Assembly: GCA_934216145.1 (NCBI GenBank)
Contig: CAKQBG010000041.1
Span: 1 to 20,026, forward strand
Direction of reading: 5' to 3'
Source of the DNA: an uncultured Anaeroplasma sp.
GTDB taxonomy: Bacteria; Bacillota_I; Bacilli_A; Acholeplasmatales; Anaeroplasmataceae
DNA: 20,026 bases
Shown: positions 7,565-15,713 of the stretch, piece by piece
Layout: each line of letters opens with the position of its first letter
Numbering within the stretch: position 1 is the stretch's first letter
Notes under the pieces: model-generated
The model's database searches: none
The model's input: only the letters and a program-made list of their open reading frames with translations
What the model was told of the DNA's origin: nothing
Translations under genes and position numbers: made by a program

Positions 7565-7579
7565 AATAGCTAAGCTATT
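7565..7579 (-). other. Small hairpin in the potA leader
   Basis: AATAGC (7565-7570) and GCTATT (7574-7579) form a 6-bp stem with a 3-base loop, between the -10 box and the potA ribosome binding site. It is too short to suggest a riboswitch; it may affect mRNA stability or be incidental. Confidence 0.3.
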
Positions 7580-7595
7580 TTAACAAATTAATTTT

Positions 7596-7624
7596 ATTAT
7601 ACTAATCATTTTTTACAAAATCAA
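7596..7624 (-). promoter_or_regulatory. Promoter of the pot operon
   Basis: On the minus strand TTGATT (7619-7624), a 17-base spacer and TATAAT (7596-7601) lie upstream of potA, giving a leader of about 50 bases. An 8-base inverted repeat, TAATCATT (7603-7610) and AATGATTA (7626-7633), brackets the -35 box and could be an operator half-site pair. Confidence 0.6.
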
Positions 7625-7694
7625 GAATGATTATTTTTTTAACAAAATCATTGAATAAATATTATATTAAAGGAATAAATTTTAATGTGATAAT

Positions 7695-8549
7695 ATGTTA
7701 ATTCTCTATATAATTCTTTTTATTTTAACTTTAATAGACCCTAACTTATCAAAATCATTAGTAATATCCACAACTACTACCTTCTTTAATAATCTATATC
7801 CTATATTATTTCCTAGTATGATTCTATTAGATCTAATCAATAATAGCTATTATTATGAGCTTTTTCTCTTAAAAAGCTATAAATTTTATAATAAAATATT
7901 TCACTTTAATTCTCCATTAACTCTAAATCTTATAATAATATCAATTCTTCTAGGTTCCCCATCATCTACCTATATTATTATTAACTCAATTAAAAATAAT
8001 TTAATATCAAAGGAGGAAGGATATAATATTATTTATTCATTCTCTACACTATCAATATCCTATACTATTTACATATTAAGACTTAATAATATTAATATCT
8101 TTCTTTATCTATTTCTTAATATTCTTATCTCATTCCTATTATTTAAGCATAATAAAGGAACAAATGTGGAATTAAACTATATTCCTCAAAAACAAACTCA
8201 AATATCGTTAATAAAAAATTCAATATTAAATGCTTTTAAAGTTTTATTTACAATATTAGGTATGTGTATTTTCTTTAGTTATATTCAAAATCTAATAGAA
8301 TATAAAAAAATAAGCCCCTACATTGAAATAATGACAGGGCTTATTGAATTAAATAAAATAAATATTGAATCAACAATTGAAAAAACACTTTTAGTTGTAT
8401 CCTCATTAGTTTTTTCTGGCATTTCGATAATATTTCAAATAATCGCATTAGATGAGAATATATCGATATTTCATTTATTAAAAAATAAAATAATAGCTGC
8501 ATTAGCTATTACATTACTTTTTTTTCTTTACATTACTCTTACTGTTTAA
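7695..8549 (+). CDS. YlbJ-like (Gate/nucleoside-recognition fold) integral membrane protein
   Basis: This 284-residue, very hydrophobic protein has about seven or eight membrane segments. It resembles the sporulation membrane protein YlbJ and its Gate-domain relatives. The shared pattern is FNNLYPILFPSMILLDLI near 31-48, GSPSSTYIIINSIKNNLISKEEG at 87-109 (a Gly-Ser-Pro-Ser loop followed by a short amphipathic stretch), and in the second half IEIMTGLIELNKI followed by LVFSGISIIFQIIA, the mirrored motif. Members are thought to move a small solute, but the substrate is unknown. No other sporulation gene is in the window. The start is uncertain: AAAGGA lies about 20 bases before ATG 7695 and no SD sits at normal distance. 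The last 36 bases overlap the convergent small membrane gene. The assignment rests on recalled motif similarity, not on a search. Confidence 0.7.
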   Translation: MLILYIILFILTLIDPNLSKSLVISTTTTFFNNLYPILFPSMILLDLINNSYYYELFLLKSYKFYNKIFHFNSPLTLNLIIISILLGSPSSTYIIINSIKNNLISKEEGYNIIYSFSTLSISYTIYILRLNNINIFLYLFLNILISFLLFKHNKGTNVELNYIPQKQTQISLIKNSILNAFKVLFTILGMCIFFSYIQNLIEYKKISPYIEIMTGLIELNKINIESTIEKTLLVVSSLVFSGISIIFQIIALDENISIFHLLKNKIIAALAITLLFFLYITLTV

Positions 8550-8783
8550 GAATATACTAGCTAATATTAATAATACAGCTAAAGCTAATAAAATGATAAT
8601 AATTATAAAATCTAAATTACTAGGAATGAAAAAGCCATATATTCCAATACCTATTAAGGCTACTCCTAATATAAAAGAAATAATTGTAAATAGTTTCTTA
8701 TTATATTTTAGATTTGATAATAAATATACTATTATTACTACTCCTATAATAATACCAAAAATATTATAAAAAAATATACTCAT
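8514..8783 (-). CDS. Small three-helix membrane protein, function unknown
   Basis: The 89-residue product has hydrophobic segments at about 4-22, 31-52 and 58-78 and ends in a basic tail (NSKSNVKKKK). I recognise no family. The chosen ATG at 8783 has GAGGTG at a 6-base distance; an in-frame ATG 15 codons upstream lacks an SD. A possible promoter upstream is TTGCAT, 18 bases, TACAAT (8800-8829). Its 3' end runs 36 bases antisense into the YlbJ-like gene, and no terminator is visible between them. The gene is divergent from ilvE. The good ribosome binding site supports expression. Confidence 0.65.
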   Translation of the reverse strand: MSIFFYNIFGIIIGVVIIVYLLSNLKYNKKLFTIISFILGVALIGIGIYGFFIPSNLDFIIIIILLALAVLLILASIFLNSKSNVKKKK

Positions 8784-8799
8784 AAAGCACCTCAAATAT

Positions 8800-8829
8800 A
8801 TTGTAAAAAAAACGTTATTAAAATGCAAT
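8800..8829 (-). promoter_or_regulatory. Possible promoter of the small membrane protein gene
   Basis: Minus-strand TTGCAT (8824-8829) and TACAAT (8800-8805) are separated by 18 bases. Both boxes deviate from consensus; the position relative to the GAGGTG ribosome binding site is reasonable. Confidence 0.35.
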
Positions 8830-8858
8830 AATTTATTTAAAAAAATAAAACTTGGGTA

Positions 8859-8864
8859 TATAAT
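8859..8864 (+). promoter_or_regulatory. -10 box of the ilvE-U32 operon
   Basis: TATAAT 35 bases upstream of the ilvE start would give a leader of about 28 bases. The best -35 at 17 bases is TTTAAA (8836-8841), which is weak. There is no room for a T-box or attenuator, so classical amino-acid-responsive leader control is not seen. Confidence 0.5.
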
Positions 8865-8898
8865 TATGCTATATTTTTTATTTATAGGGGGAGATCAT

Positions 8899-9963
8899 AT
8901 GTTAAATATTAAATATGAACTTGTAAAAGAAAAAAAAGAAAAGCCAGATATGAACAATCTAGGCTTTGGCAACTATTATACTGATCATATGTTTATGATG
9001 GATTGGTATAAGGATAAGGGCTTTGTTAATCCACAAATATTACCATATGGACCAATTCCATTTGATCCTGCTTGTTTAGTTCTACATTATGCCCAAGAAA
9101 CATTTGAAGGCTTAAAAGCTTATAAAACTAAGGATGGTAGAATATTATTATTCCGTCCTGATATGAACGCAGTTAGATTTCAAAATTCAAATAAAAGATT
9201 AGGAATGCCCGAGCTTCCAGTTTTAGATTTCATTCAAGCTATTAATGATTTAGTTAAGCTTGAAAGTGATTGGATCCCAACATTACCTAATACTTCATTA
9301 TATATAAGACCATTTATGTTCGCATATCAACCAAAGCTAGGTGTTCATGATGCTGAGCATTATAAATTTATGGTTATACTTTCTCCTGTTGGTAGTTATT
9401 ACAAGGAAGGCTTAAAGCCTGTTAAAATCTATGTAGAGGATAAGCTTGTTAGAGCTGTTAAGGGTGGAACTGGCTTTGCGAAATGTGGAGGCAACTATGC
9501 TTCTTCTATTCTAGCTCAAATGGAGGCAGAAAGAAAAGGCTATTCTCAGGTATTATGGCTTGATGGAGTACATCATAAATATGTTGAAGAGGTTGGAACA
9601 ATGAACGCAATGTTTGTTATTGATGATAAGATCATTACTGCCCCTCTTGAAGGTTCTGTATTACCTGGGGTTACAAGAGATTCAATGATTAAGCTTTTAA
9701 AGAAAAAAGGCTATACAGTTGAAGAAAGACATTTATCAATTGATGAATTAATAAAGGCAAGTAAGGAAAATAGATTATCCGAGGCTTTTGGTACTGGTAC
9801 TGCTGCAGTTATTTCACCTATCGGTACATTAGCCTATAAGGATGAAATTTTCTTTGAAACTAATAAAATTGGTAAAATCTCTCAAATGCTATATGATACA
9901 TTAACTCAAATTCAAAATGGTATTATTGAGGATGAATTTGGTTGGACATACGAGGTAAAATAA
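8899..9963 (+). CDS. ilvE: Branched-chain amino acid aminotransferase
   Basis: This PLP enzyme exchanges the amino group between Leu, Ile or Val and 2-oxoglutarate (the last step of synthesis or the first step of breakdown), in the cytosol. The 354-residue sequence is a class IV aminotransferase of the longer BCAT type found in Bacillus and eukaryotes. It shows HYAQETFEGLKAYKTKDG at 63-80, FRPDMNAVRFQNSNKRLGMP at 85-104, and the catalytic lysine, probably Lys195, in GGTGFAKCGGNYASS. It also has EEVGTMNAMFV, LPGVTRDSM and FGTGTAAVISPIG, which contact the cofactor phosphate and substrate. The start at ATG 8899 follows GGGGGAG; an upstream in-frame ATG adds 11 residues without an SD. The stop overlaps the start of the U32 gene (TAATG). 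No other branched-chain pathway gene is present. Confidence 0.96.
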   Translation: MLNIKYELVKEKKEKPDMNNLGFGNYYTDHMFMMDWYKDKGFVNPQILPYGPIPFDPACLVLHYAQETFEGLKAYKTKDGRILLFRPDMNAVRFQNSNKRLGMPELPVLDFIQAINDLVKLESDWIPTLPNTSLYIRPFMFAYQPKLGVHDAEHYKFMVILSPVGSYYKEGLKPVKIYVEDKLVRAVKGGTGFAKCGGNYASSILAQMEAERKGYSQVLWLDGVHHKYVEEVGTMNAMFVIDDKIITAPLEGSVLPGVTRDSMIKLLKKKGYTVEERHLSIDELIKASKENRLSEAFGTGTAAVISPIGTLAYKDEIFFETNKIGKISQMLYDTLTQIQNGIIEDEFGWTYEVK

Positions 9964-12179
9964 TGAAAAGTGAATTATTAGCTCCTGCTGGTTCCTTTGA
10001 AGCTTTTATAGAAGCAATCTATAATGGGGCTGATGCAGTATATCTAGCCTGTAATAAATATGGGGCTAGAGCATATGCTAAAAACTTTACTATAGATGAA
10101 CTAAAAAAAGCACTAACATATAGTCATGTAAATAATAAAAAAATATATGTAACAGTAAATACTATTATTAAGGAAGAGGAACTTAGTGATTGTAAAAGCT
10201 TCCTAGATGAATTATATGAAATAGGTGTAGATGGTATAATTACCTGTGATAACGCACTAATTTCTTATATAAAATCTTACCTTTCACCGATGGAATGTCA
10301 TATATCAACTCAAGCAGGAATAAAGGATTTATATGATGTTAAATTCTTTGAAAATTTTGGTGTAGATAGATGCGTTCTAGCAAGAGAGGATTCTCTTGAT
10401 GAAATAAGAAAAATAAAAGCTAACTCTAAAATGCCACTTGAGGTATTTATCTATGGAGCTCTATGTGTTTCTTATAGTGGAGGTTGTCTTCTTTCTTCTA
10501 TTCTAACTTTAAGAAGTGGAAATAGAGGTAGATGTAGTCAAAACTGTCGAAGAGAATATTCTCTATACAAGGATGGAAGGCTTAAGGATAAAGGCTTTAT
10601 GCTTTCAATGAAGGATTTAAATACTGTACCTAAAATTAAAGAATTAACTGATTTAGGTATAGATTCTCTTAAAATTGAAGGTAGAATGAAATCTCCAGAA
10701 TATGTTAAAACTGTCACAAGTGAGATTCGTAATAAAATTGATAATCCTAATTATAAGCTTACAAAGCTTGATACTGTATTTCATAGAGCTTATTCAAAAG
10801 GATTTATCTTTAATGAGGATAAGGGAAATATTGTTGATATTAATAAAAAGGCTAATGAAGGAGCTTATATTGGATATATAAAGGGAAAAAGAGATAAACT
10901 AACTGAAATAGTTCTAACTAGACCATTAAATATTTCTGATAGAATTAGAATCGAAGGAACTAATGATGATTATTTTTTTACTATAGATAAAATCTATAAT
11001 CAAAATAATAAGGAAATAGATAAAGGTATAAATGAATGTTATTTAAATATTTATAAGGATTTCCCTATTAATAGTAAAATCTATAAAATGCTTGATTCTA
11101 CTATTGAAACAAGTAATTATAGTAATAAAAAAATACCTTTAACAATAGATGTCTATGGTAAGGAAGGCTCTCCATTAGTACTTTCTTCAACAATAGATGA
11201 TAACTACTTCCAAGGAGAATCTACAAATATTCTTTCTTTAGCTAAAAGTCAATCAATAACTAAGGAATCATTATTTAAAAATTTAAATAAGCTTAATGAA
11301 ACTCCATTCTTTTTAGATTCTATTGATTTATATATAGATGATAATTTATTTTTAAATGTAGCAGGAATAAATGAAGCTAGAAGAAATCTAATTAATAGTA
11401 TAATGGAATACTACCAAGGAAAAAGAATATTAAAAAAGCCTACAATTACTAAAAAAACTATTAATTATGCTAACTATGATTTAGAGCTAACAGCCTATTG
11501 TACTACTAAAGAACAATATAACGCTTGTAAGGATATAGGCTTAAAAACTATTTATTTTAATAACTATAGTTCTTATGTTAATTCAAATTATCCTAATTTT
11601 GATGAGAATTATGTATTAGTAGGTAATTATGGTGGAATCTATTATTATAGTGATAAAAAGGATATAATTACTGATTCAAGCTTTAATGTAATTAATTCTG
11701 AAGCAATACACTTTCTATTAGAAAATAATGCTAAATATGTTACATTAAGTCCTGAAGTTGATTCAAAGGAATTAATTAATATCCATAATAGCTATAAGAA
11801 AAAATATTCTATTTCTCCACCAATTGAATTTATTATTTATGGATATCAGACATTAATGACTCTTAAATATTGTCCATTAAAAAGATATGGTGAATGTGGT
11901 GATTGTAGTAATCATAGCTATACTTTAAAGGATGAATTTAGTGAATTTAAAACAATAAGAAAAAATTGTATTACAAGTCTATTAAATTCTTTACCATTAA
12001 ATTTAATACCAAATTTAAATGAAATAACTCCTTATGCTAAAAGATTAAGATTTAACTTCACAATTGAAAATTATGATGAAGTAATTAATATAATTACTAG
12101 TGCTAAAAATAAATTAAATGGTGAAAATGTAAAAGCTACTAATTCAACAAAGGGCTATTTCAAAAGACCAATATTATAA
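9963..12179 (+). CDS. U32 family protein with DUF3656 domain (RlhA-like)
   Basis: The 738-residue protein belongs to the 'peptidase U32' superfamily. Its best-studied members are not proteases but iron-sulphur enzymes that hydroxylate RNA (RlhA on 23S rRNA, TrhP on tRNA) or ubiquinone precursors. The N-terminal barrel starts KSELLAPAGSFEAFIEAIYNGADAVYL. The Cys cluster is C168, C175, C191 and C195 (GALCVSYSGGC, NRGRCSQNC), followed by LKIEGRMKSPEYV. The middle, from about residue 290 to 495, fits DUF3656, as in RlhA. A C-terminal barrel segment carries CPLKRYGECGDC. The architecture points to an rRNA hydroxylase-like role, but some Firmicutes members are unassigned. The start overlaps the ilvE stop by one base, with GAGGTAAAATA upstream, so it is coupled to ilvE. 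Transcription ends at a hairpin about 40 bases downstream. Confidence 0.88.
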   Translation: MKSELLAPAGSFEAFIEAIYNGADAVYLACNKYGARAYAKNFTIDELKKALTYSHVNNKKIYVTVNTIIKEEELSDCKSFLDELYEIGVDGIITCDNALISYIKSYLSPMECHISTQAGIKDLYDVKFFENFGVDRCVLAREDSLDEIRKIKANSKMPLEVFIYGALCVSYSGGCLLSSILTLRSGNRGRCSQNCRREYSLYKDGRLKDKGFMLSMKDLNTVPKIKELTDLGIDSLKIEGRMKSPEYVKTVTSEIRNKIDNPNYKLTKLDTVFHRAYSKGFIFNEDKGNIVDINKKANEGAYIGYIKGKRDKLTEIVLTRPLNISDRIRIEGTNDDYFFTIDKIYNQNNKEIDKGINECYLNIYKDFPINSKIYKMLDSTIETSNYSNKKIPLTIDVYGKEGSPLVLSSTIDDNYFQGESTNILSLAKSQSITKESLFKNLNKLNETPFFLDSIDLYIDDNLFLNVAGINEARRNLINSIMEYYQGKRILKKPTITKKTINYANYDLELTAYCTTKEQYNACKDIGLKTIYFNNYSSYVNSNYPNFDENYVLVGNYGGIYYYSDKKDIITDSSFNVINSEAIHFLLENNAKYVTLSPEVDSKELINIHNSYKKKYSISPPIEFIIYGYQTLMTLKYCPLKRYGECGDCSNHSYTLKDEFSEFKTIRKNCITSLLNSLPLNLIPNLNEITPYAKRLRFNFTIENYDEVINIITSAKNKLNGENVKATNSTKGYFKRPIL

Positions 12180-12219
12180 TTACAAATCACTTCAAATCCA
12201 ATAATATAGAATAAGTAAA

Positions 12220-12250
12220 GCGTGGCCCAAAAGTCACGCCTTATTTATTC
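12220..12250 (+). terminator. Terminator of the ilvE-U32 operon
   Basis: GCGTGGC (12220-12226) pairs with GTCACGC (12233-12239), with one G-T pair, around the loop CCAAAA, followed by CTTATTTATT. The U tract is interrupted, so efficiency may be moderate. The loop sequence is the same as in the MATE terminator. Confidence 0.65.
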
Positions 12251-12437
12251 TAAGTATTTACTACTTCAGATTCATTCCTATATCAATATATAATCATTAC
12301 GATAATGATTTTTATTCTTTTCTATCATTAATAAGCTTTAATGACCTTTGTACCATTAATAAAGATAAAATTTGTATCAAACTAACAAGATTATATAAAA
12401 TATTAGTACGTATTTCCAAATCAATTTCGACACTTTT

Positions 12438-12465
12438 GTATATATAATGAAGTATATATAATGAA
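12438..12465. repeat. 14-base tandem duplication
   Basis: GTATATATAATGAA occurs twice head to tail (12438-12451 and 12452-12465). Each copy contains TATAAT, but neither has a -35 box at a workable distance, so it reads as a slippage duplication and not a clear promoter. Confidence 0.7.
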
Positions 12466-12642
12466 GCCTATAATATTCAATACATGGTAGTGCTGAAGTA
12501 ATATATGAGTTATGCAAAAAATATTAAGAATAATCAACGCTATCAAAATATAGATATAAAAAAGCTAAGCTTGAACTTATGAATTTAACATCTTAAATAT
12601 ATCTTTCTGTTGTTATTTTCATAGTAAACTAAAATTATAAAT

Positions 12643-12679
12643 AAAAAGGTTTATAGATTGATTTTCTGTAAACCTTTTT
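12643..12679 (-). terminator. Strong symmetric hairpin, likely terminator of the M16 gene
   Basis: AAAAAGGTTTATAGA (12643-12657) pairs with TCTGTAAACCTTTTT (12665-12679), a 15-bp stem with one G-T pair and a 7-base loop, with a T run on either strand. It lies about 85 bases beyond the stop of the minus-strand peptidase gene and could also stop plus-strand read-through from the U32 operon. Confidence 0.65.
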
Positions 12680-12763
12680 CATTTATCTAAAAGCACAATC
12701 TTAAATATAATTTTTAAAATTATTGACTATGACTACACTTAAATATAATTTATATAATTTATA

Positions 12764-15649
12764 TTATTTAATTAAATTTCTAATGTTAGAAAATAAATCC
12801 TTTGCTTCTTCTATCTTATTCTTATTACCTAAAACGCAAATATCATTATATTCTAATGCTTCCTTAAATGATTTACCTAAAGCTCTAATATCCTCATTAG
12901 TAGTATTAATTAGCTCTTTACGTAATTTGCAATCAAGCTCATAGCTTGAATGTGCTAAATAAGCACTTTGAGCCTTTAAGCCCTTTGCGGAAGGATGTAA
13001 AACAGAATCAAGAGAACCAATCGCACCAATTTTAAACTTTAATAGCTCATCATCACTAAAGTTGAAATTATCAATATAGTTAATTACTCCCTCATAAGCA
13101 TCATTAGTTTTAGAAACCTCAGGATCTCTATAAGAAGTAAAGCCAATAAGTCCATATGAAGCAGTTCTAAGCATACATCCATAAGCACCACCATGAACTC
13201 TAACTTCATTCCATAAATAATCCATACTTAAAGCATTATTTAATACATAGAAACTTCCATTAAATGAAGTATTAGTTTTTCCTGCTCTAGCTACATAATT
13301 AACATTATATGGAGCTATAATAGCCTCTTCTATTTTAGTTTCCTTAAATTTAGACTCTATTTCAAAATGATCATTATTTAGTAAAGAATAAAAATTATCA
13401 AAAATATTCTTATTCGTTAAATATAAATCCTTTTGTCCAACATAACCAAGAATAAATCTATCCTTAGATAAAATACTATTAAGAATATTTTTCATTTTAA
13501 AAACAACTTCTTCTTTTAAATCATCAAAATTATTAACAATATTCTTTAAGAAATCTAAATACTCTATACCGCCTGTAGCATCTAAAATTCTTGAGGATTC
13601 ATCAAATGCGCTAGAAGCTCTTACAAGACTAACAGAATGTCCTCTACTAGATATACTCATTTCCTGATTAGAAGTAAGCTCAGAAATTAATTCCTTTAAT
13701 CTCTTATAATCATCAAAACTTGTATTAAAGATAATATCATTAATTAGCTCACTTGCATCATTAAGCTTACTATCAACTGAAGAGTAACAACAAGAAAAAT
13801 AAAGCTTAGCTTCACGCTCAATAGTATGATATGGAACAAGACCAAATGATAATGTGCCAGTCTTATTTTGAAGTTCCTTTACCATATCCTTATAATTTAA
13901 TTTTTTAGTAGACATTTGAGATAATAATGAGGTTAATAATGATAAATACTTACAATCTAATATATTCAAATGATCAATATTAAAATAATATTTAATATAA
14001 CAAATATTATTAGTAAAGTAATCAGAAACAAGTGTCTCATAAGGCTCATTTTTTACCTCTAAATTAAGTTTTTCAGCTTCAATAGATAAATCCTCCAGTT
14101 CAAGCCTTGGAAGTGAATTTTGAGCCTCTATTGAATCCTCTTTATTCTGATATTCTAAAAGCTTTTTATTCTTTAAAATTAATTCATTTAATTCATCACT
14201 AGATAATGAAGCCTTGTATTCAGCAAGTTTTTCCTTTAGCTTTAAATCCTGATTATCCTGTACATCATAAGATGGATTTAAATATACATATGATTTATGA
14301 TTAGAGTTAATTAGATATTTAGAAATAATATCTTCAAAATAGTTTTCATTTAAAGATTCTCTTAATTCATCATATAAAGCTAAATCATTAACCTTACTAG
14401 TACAATCTAAATCATCATATAGCCATGATGATAAACAAGCCATTTCAATATTCAAGCCCTTAGGGAATCTACCAAATAAACCCTCTCTAGCTTTAAATTC
14501 TTGATAATTAATTAATGATAATATCGCGTCATGATCTAATCCTTCTTCTACATATTTCTTTAATTCACTATCAATAATTAAAATAAATTTTTCTTTATAC
14601 TCATCATTACAATTAGATACCATGATAGAAAAAATTGGCTGTAAAAGTCCATCATCAAACATAGAATCAATTGAATCTCCAATACCATTATCAATTAATG
14701 CTTGCTTAAGTGGGGCCCCTGGATTATCTAATAGAATAGTAGTAAGAATTCCCATTGCGAGCATAAGCTTAGGTTCTAGGGTTGTTGGGAAGGATACATT
14801 ATAAGAAAAGAAAGTTTTATTCTCAAGTGGAGTAGATTTATCAACTTGATAATATTCGTTAACAACTCTAGGTGTATTAAATGGTGCTTGATATGGGATT
14901 GAGGTATTAAAAGCGTTATATTCAAAATTAGCTAAATATTCCTTATCAAGCCAATCCATTCTTTCTGACATATCACAATCACCATAAATTAAAATATAGG
15001 AATTAGATGGATGATAGAATTCACTATGAAATTTCAAAAATTCATCGTATGATAAATCAGGAATATATTTAGGATCTCCTCCTGATTCAAATCCGTATGG
15101 TGTATCAGGATACAAAGAATGCATAATAACCCTCAATAATATTTGTTGAGGATCAGAGAACGCACCTTTCATTTCGTTATAAACAACACCATTGATTTTT
15201 ATTTCATCCTCAGGGTTTTTAATATCATATCTCCAACCCTCCTGAAGAAATATTTCCTCATGATTATAAATTTGAGGATAAAATACTGCATCCATATATA
15301 CACTCATTAAATTTTTAAAATCCTTATCATTTTGACTAGCACATGGATACATTGTCTTATCTGGAAATGTAAAGGCATTTAAAAAAGTATTTAATGAGCT
15401 TTTAACAAGCTCAACAAATGGATCCTTAACTGGATATTTTTTAGAACCACATAATACTGAATGTTCTAGTATATGAGTTAATCCTGTTGAATTAATAGGT
15501 GCTGTTCTAAACGCAATAGAAAACACCTTATTTCTATCATCATTTTCAATAGTACATACTCTAGCTTTAGTTTTATCATGTGAGTATAAAGTGACTTTTG
15601 ATTGAATTTGTTCTATATATTCTTCTTTTATTTTAGTGTAATTTTTCAT
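12764..15649 (-). CDS. M16C family zinc peptidase (presequence protease/PreP-like)
   Basis: The 961-residue product is an insulinase-family metallopeptidase of the M16C type, related to PreP, which degrades oligopeptides inside a closed two-half chamber. The inverted zinc motif HILEH is at 59-63 (His59, Glu62, His63). The third ligand by PreP spacing is Glu159 in VVYNEMKGAFSDP. The C-terminal half carries the arginine and tyrosine that complete the PreP active site, probably Arg817 and Tyr823 in VRVHGGAYG, followed by SYRDP at 839-843. The length equals that of bacterial M16C proteins and there is no signal peptide, so it should be cytosolic, clearing peptides. The start has CGGAGGTTTACA upstream. 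The -10 is TATAAT at 15672-15677 with a poor -35 (TTCTTA at 17 bases). The gene is monocistronic. The natural substrates are unknown. Confidence 0.93.
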   Translation of the reverse strand: MKNYTKIKEEYIEQIQSKVTLYSHDKTKARVCTIENDDRNKVFSIAFRTAPINSTGLTHILEHSVLCGSKKYPVKDPFVELVKSSLNTFLNAFTFPDKTMYPCASQNDKDFKNLMSVYMDAVFYPQIYNHEEIFLQEGWRYDIKNPEDEIKINGVVYNEMKGAFSDPQQILLRVIMHSLYPDTPYGFESGGDPKYIPDLSYDEFLKFHSEFYHPSNSYILIYGDCDMSERMDWLDKEYLANFEYNAFNTSIPYQAPFNTPRVVNEYYQVDKSTPLENKTFFSYNVSFPTTLEPKLMLAMGILTTILLDNPGAPLKQALIDNGIGDSIDSMFDDGLLQPIFSIMVSNCNDEYKEKFILIIDSELKKYVEEGLDHDAILSLINYQEFKAREGLFGRFPKGLNIEMACLSSWLYDDLDCTSKVNDLALYDELRESLNENYFEDIISKYLINSNHKSYVYLNPSYDVQDNQDLKLKEKLAEYKASLSSDELNELILKNKKLLEYQNKEDSIEAQNSLPRLELEDLSIEAEKLNLEVKNEPYETLVSDYFTNNICYIKYYFNIDHLNILDCKYLSLLTSLLSQMSTKKLNYKDMVKELQNKTGTLSFGLVPYHTIEREAKLYFSCCYSSVDSKLNDASELINDIIFNTSFDDYKRLKELISELTSNQEMSISSRGHSVSLVRASSAFDESSRILDATGGIEYLDFLKNIVNNFDDLKEEVVFKMKNILNSILSKDRFILGYVGQKDLYLTNKNIFDNFYSLLNNDHFEIESKFKETKIEEAIIAPYNVNYVARAGKTNTSFNGSFYVLNNALSMDYLWNEVRVHGGAYGCMLRTASYGLIGFTSYRDPEVSKTNDAYEGVINYIDNFNFSDDELLKFKIGAIGSLDSVLHPSAKGLKAQSAYLAHSSYELDCKLRKELINTTNEDIRALGKSFKEALEYNDICVLGNKNKIEEAKDLFSNIRNLIK

Positions 15650-15671
15650 TGTAAACCTCCGAATTAAAACT

Positions 15672-15700
15672 ATTATACACCATTATCTAATAAATAAGAA
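15672..15700 (-). promoter_or_regulatory. Probable promoter of the M16 peptidase gene
   Basis: Minus-strand TATAAT (15672-15677) lies 22 bases before the start codon, with TTCTTA (15695-15700) at 17 bases as a weak -35. The leader would contain little beyond the CGGAGG ribosome binding site. Confidence 0.45.
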
Positions 15701-15713
15701 GATTAAGAATAAT

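Larger units (their letters stand above)
12180..12763. other. Gene-poor intergenic stretch with repeats and terminators
   Basis: No convincing gene is seen across these 584 bases. The stretch contains the U32 terminator, a 14-base tandem duplication (12438-12465), a strong hairpin (12643-12679) and a 14-base direct repeat (12700-12713 and 12738-12751). A short open frame on the minus strand (12312-12419, 35 codons from a TTG) encodes a hydrophobic segment but lacks a ribosome binding site. A plus-strand stretch near 12478-12522 reads SIHGSAEVIYELCKKY before a stop and may be a decayed coding fragment that I cannot identify. Confidence 0.5.

Noticed and set aside
8865..8898. T-box or attenuator leader in front of ilvE
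   Set aside because: The leader is only about 30 bases and contains no hairpins or T-box sequence.
12312..12437. IS1182-type transposase remnant on the minus strand, from a FINGTKV-like string
   Set aside because: The match is only a handful of residues in one frame, in AT-rich sequence, with no flanking transposase motifs or terminal repeats; too weak to annotate.
12438..12465. Pair of tandem promoters
   Set aside because: Both copies contain TATAAT, but no -35 box lies at a 15-19 base distance and no gene begins downstream on that strand.
12723..12944. Plus-strand open frame of 73 codons
   Set aside because: Most of it is antisense to the C terminus of the M16 peptidase and it lacks an SD.
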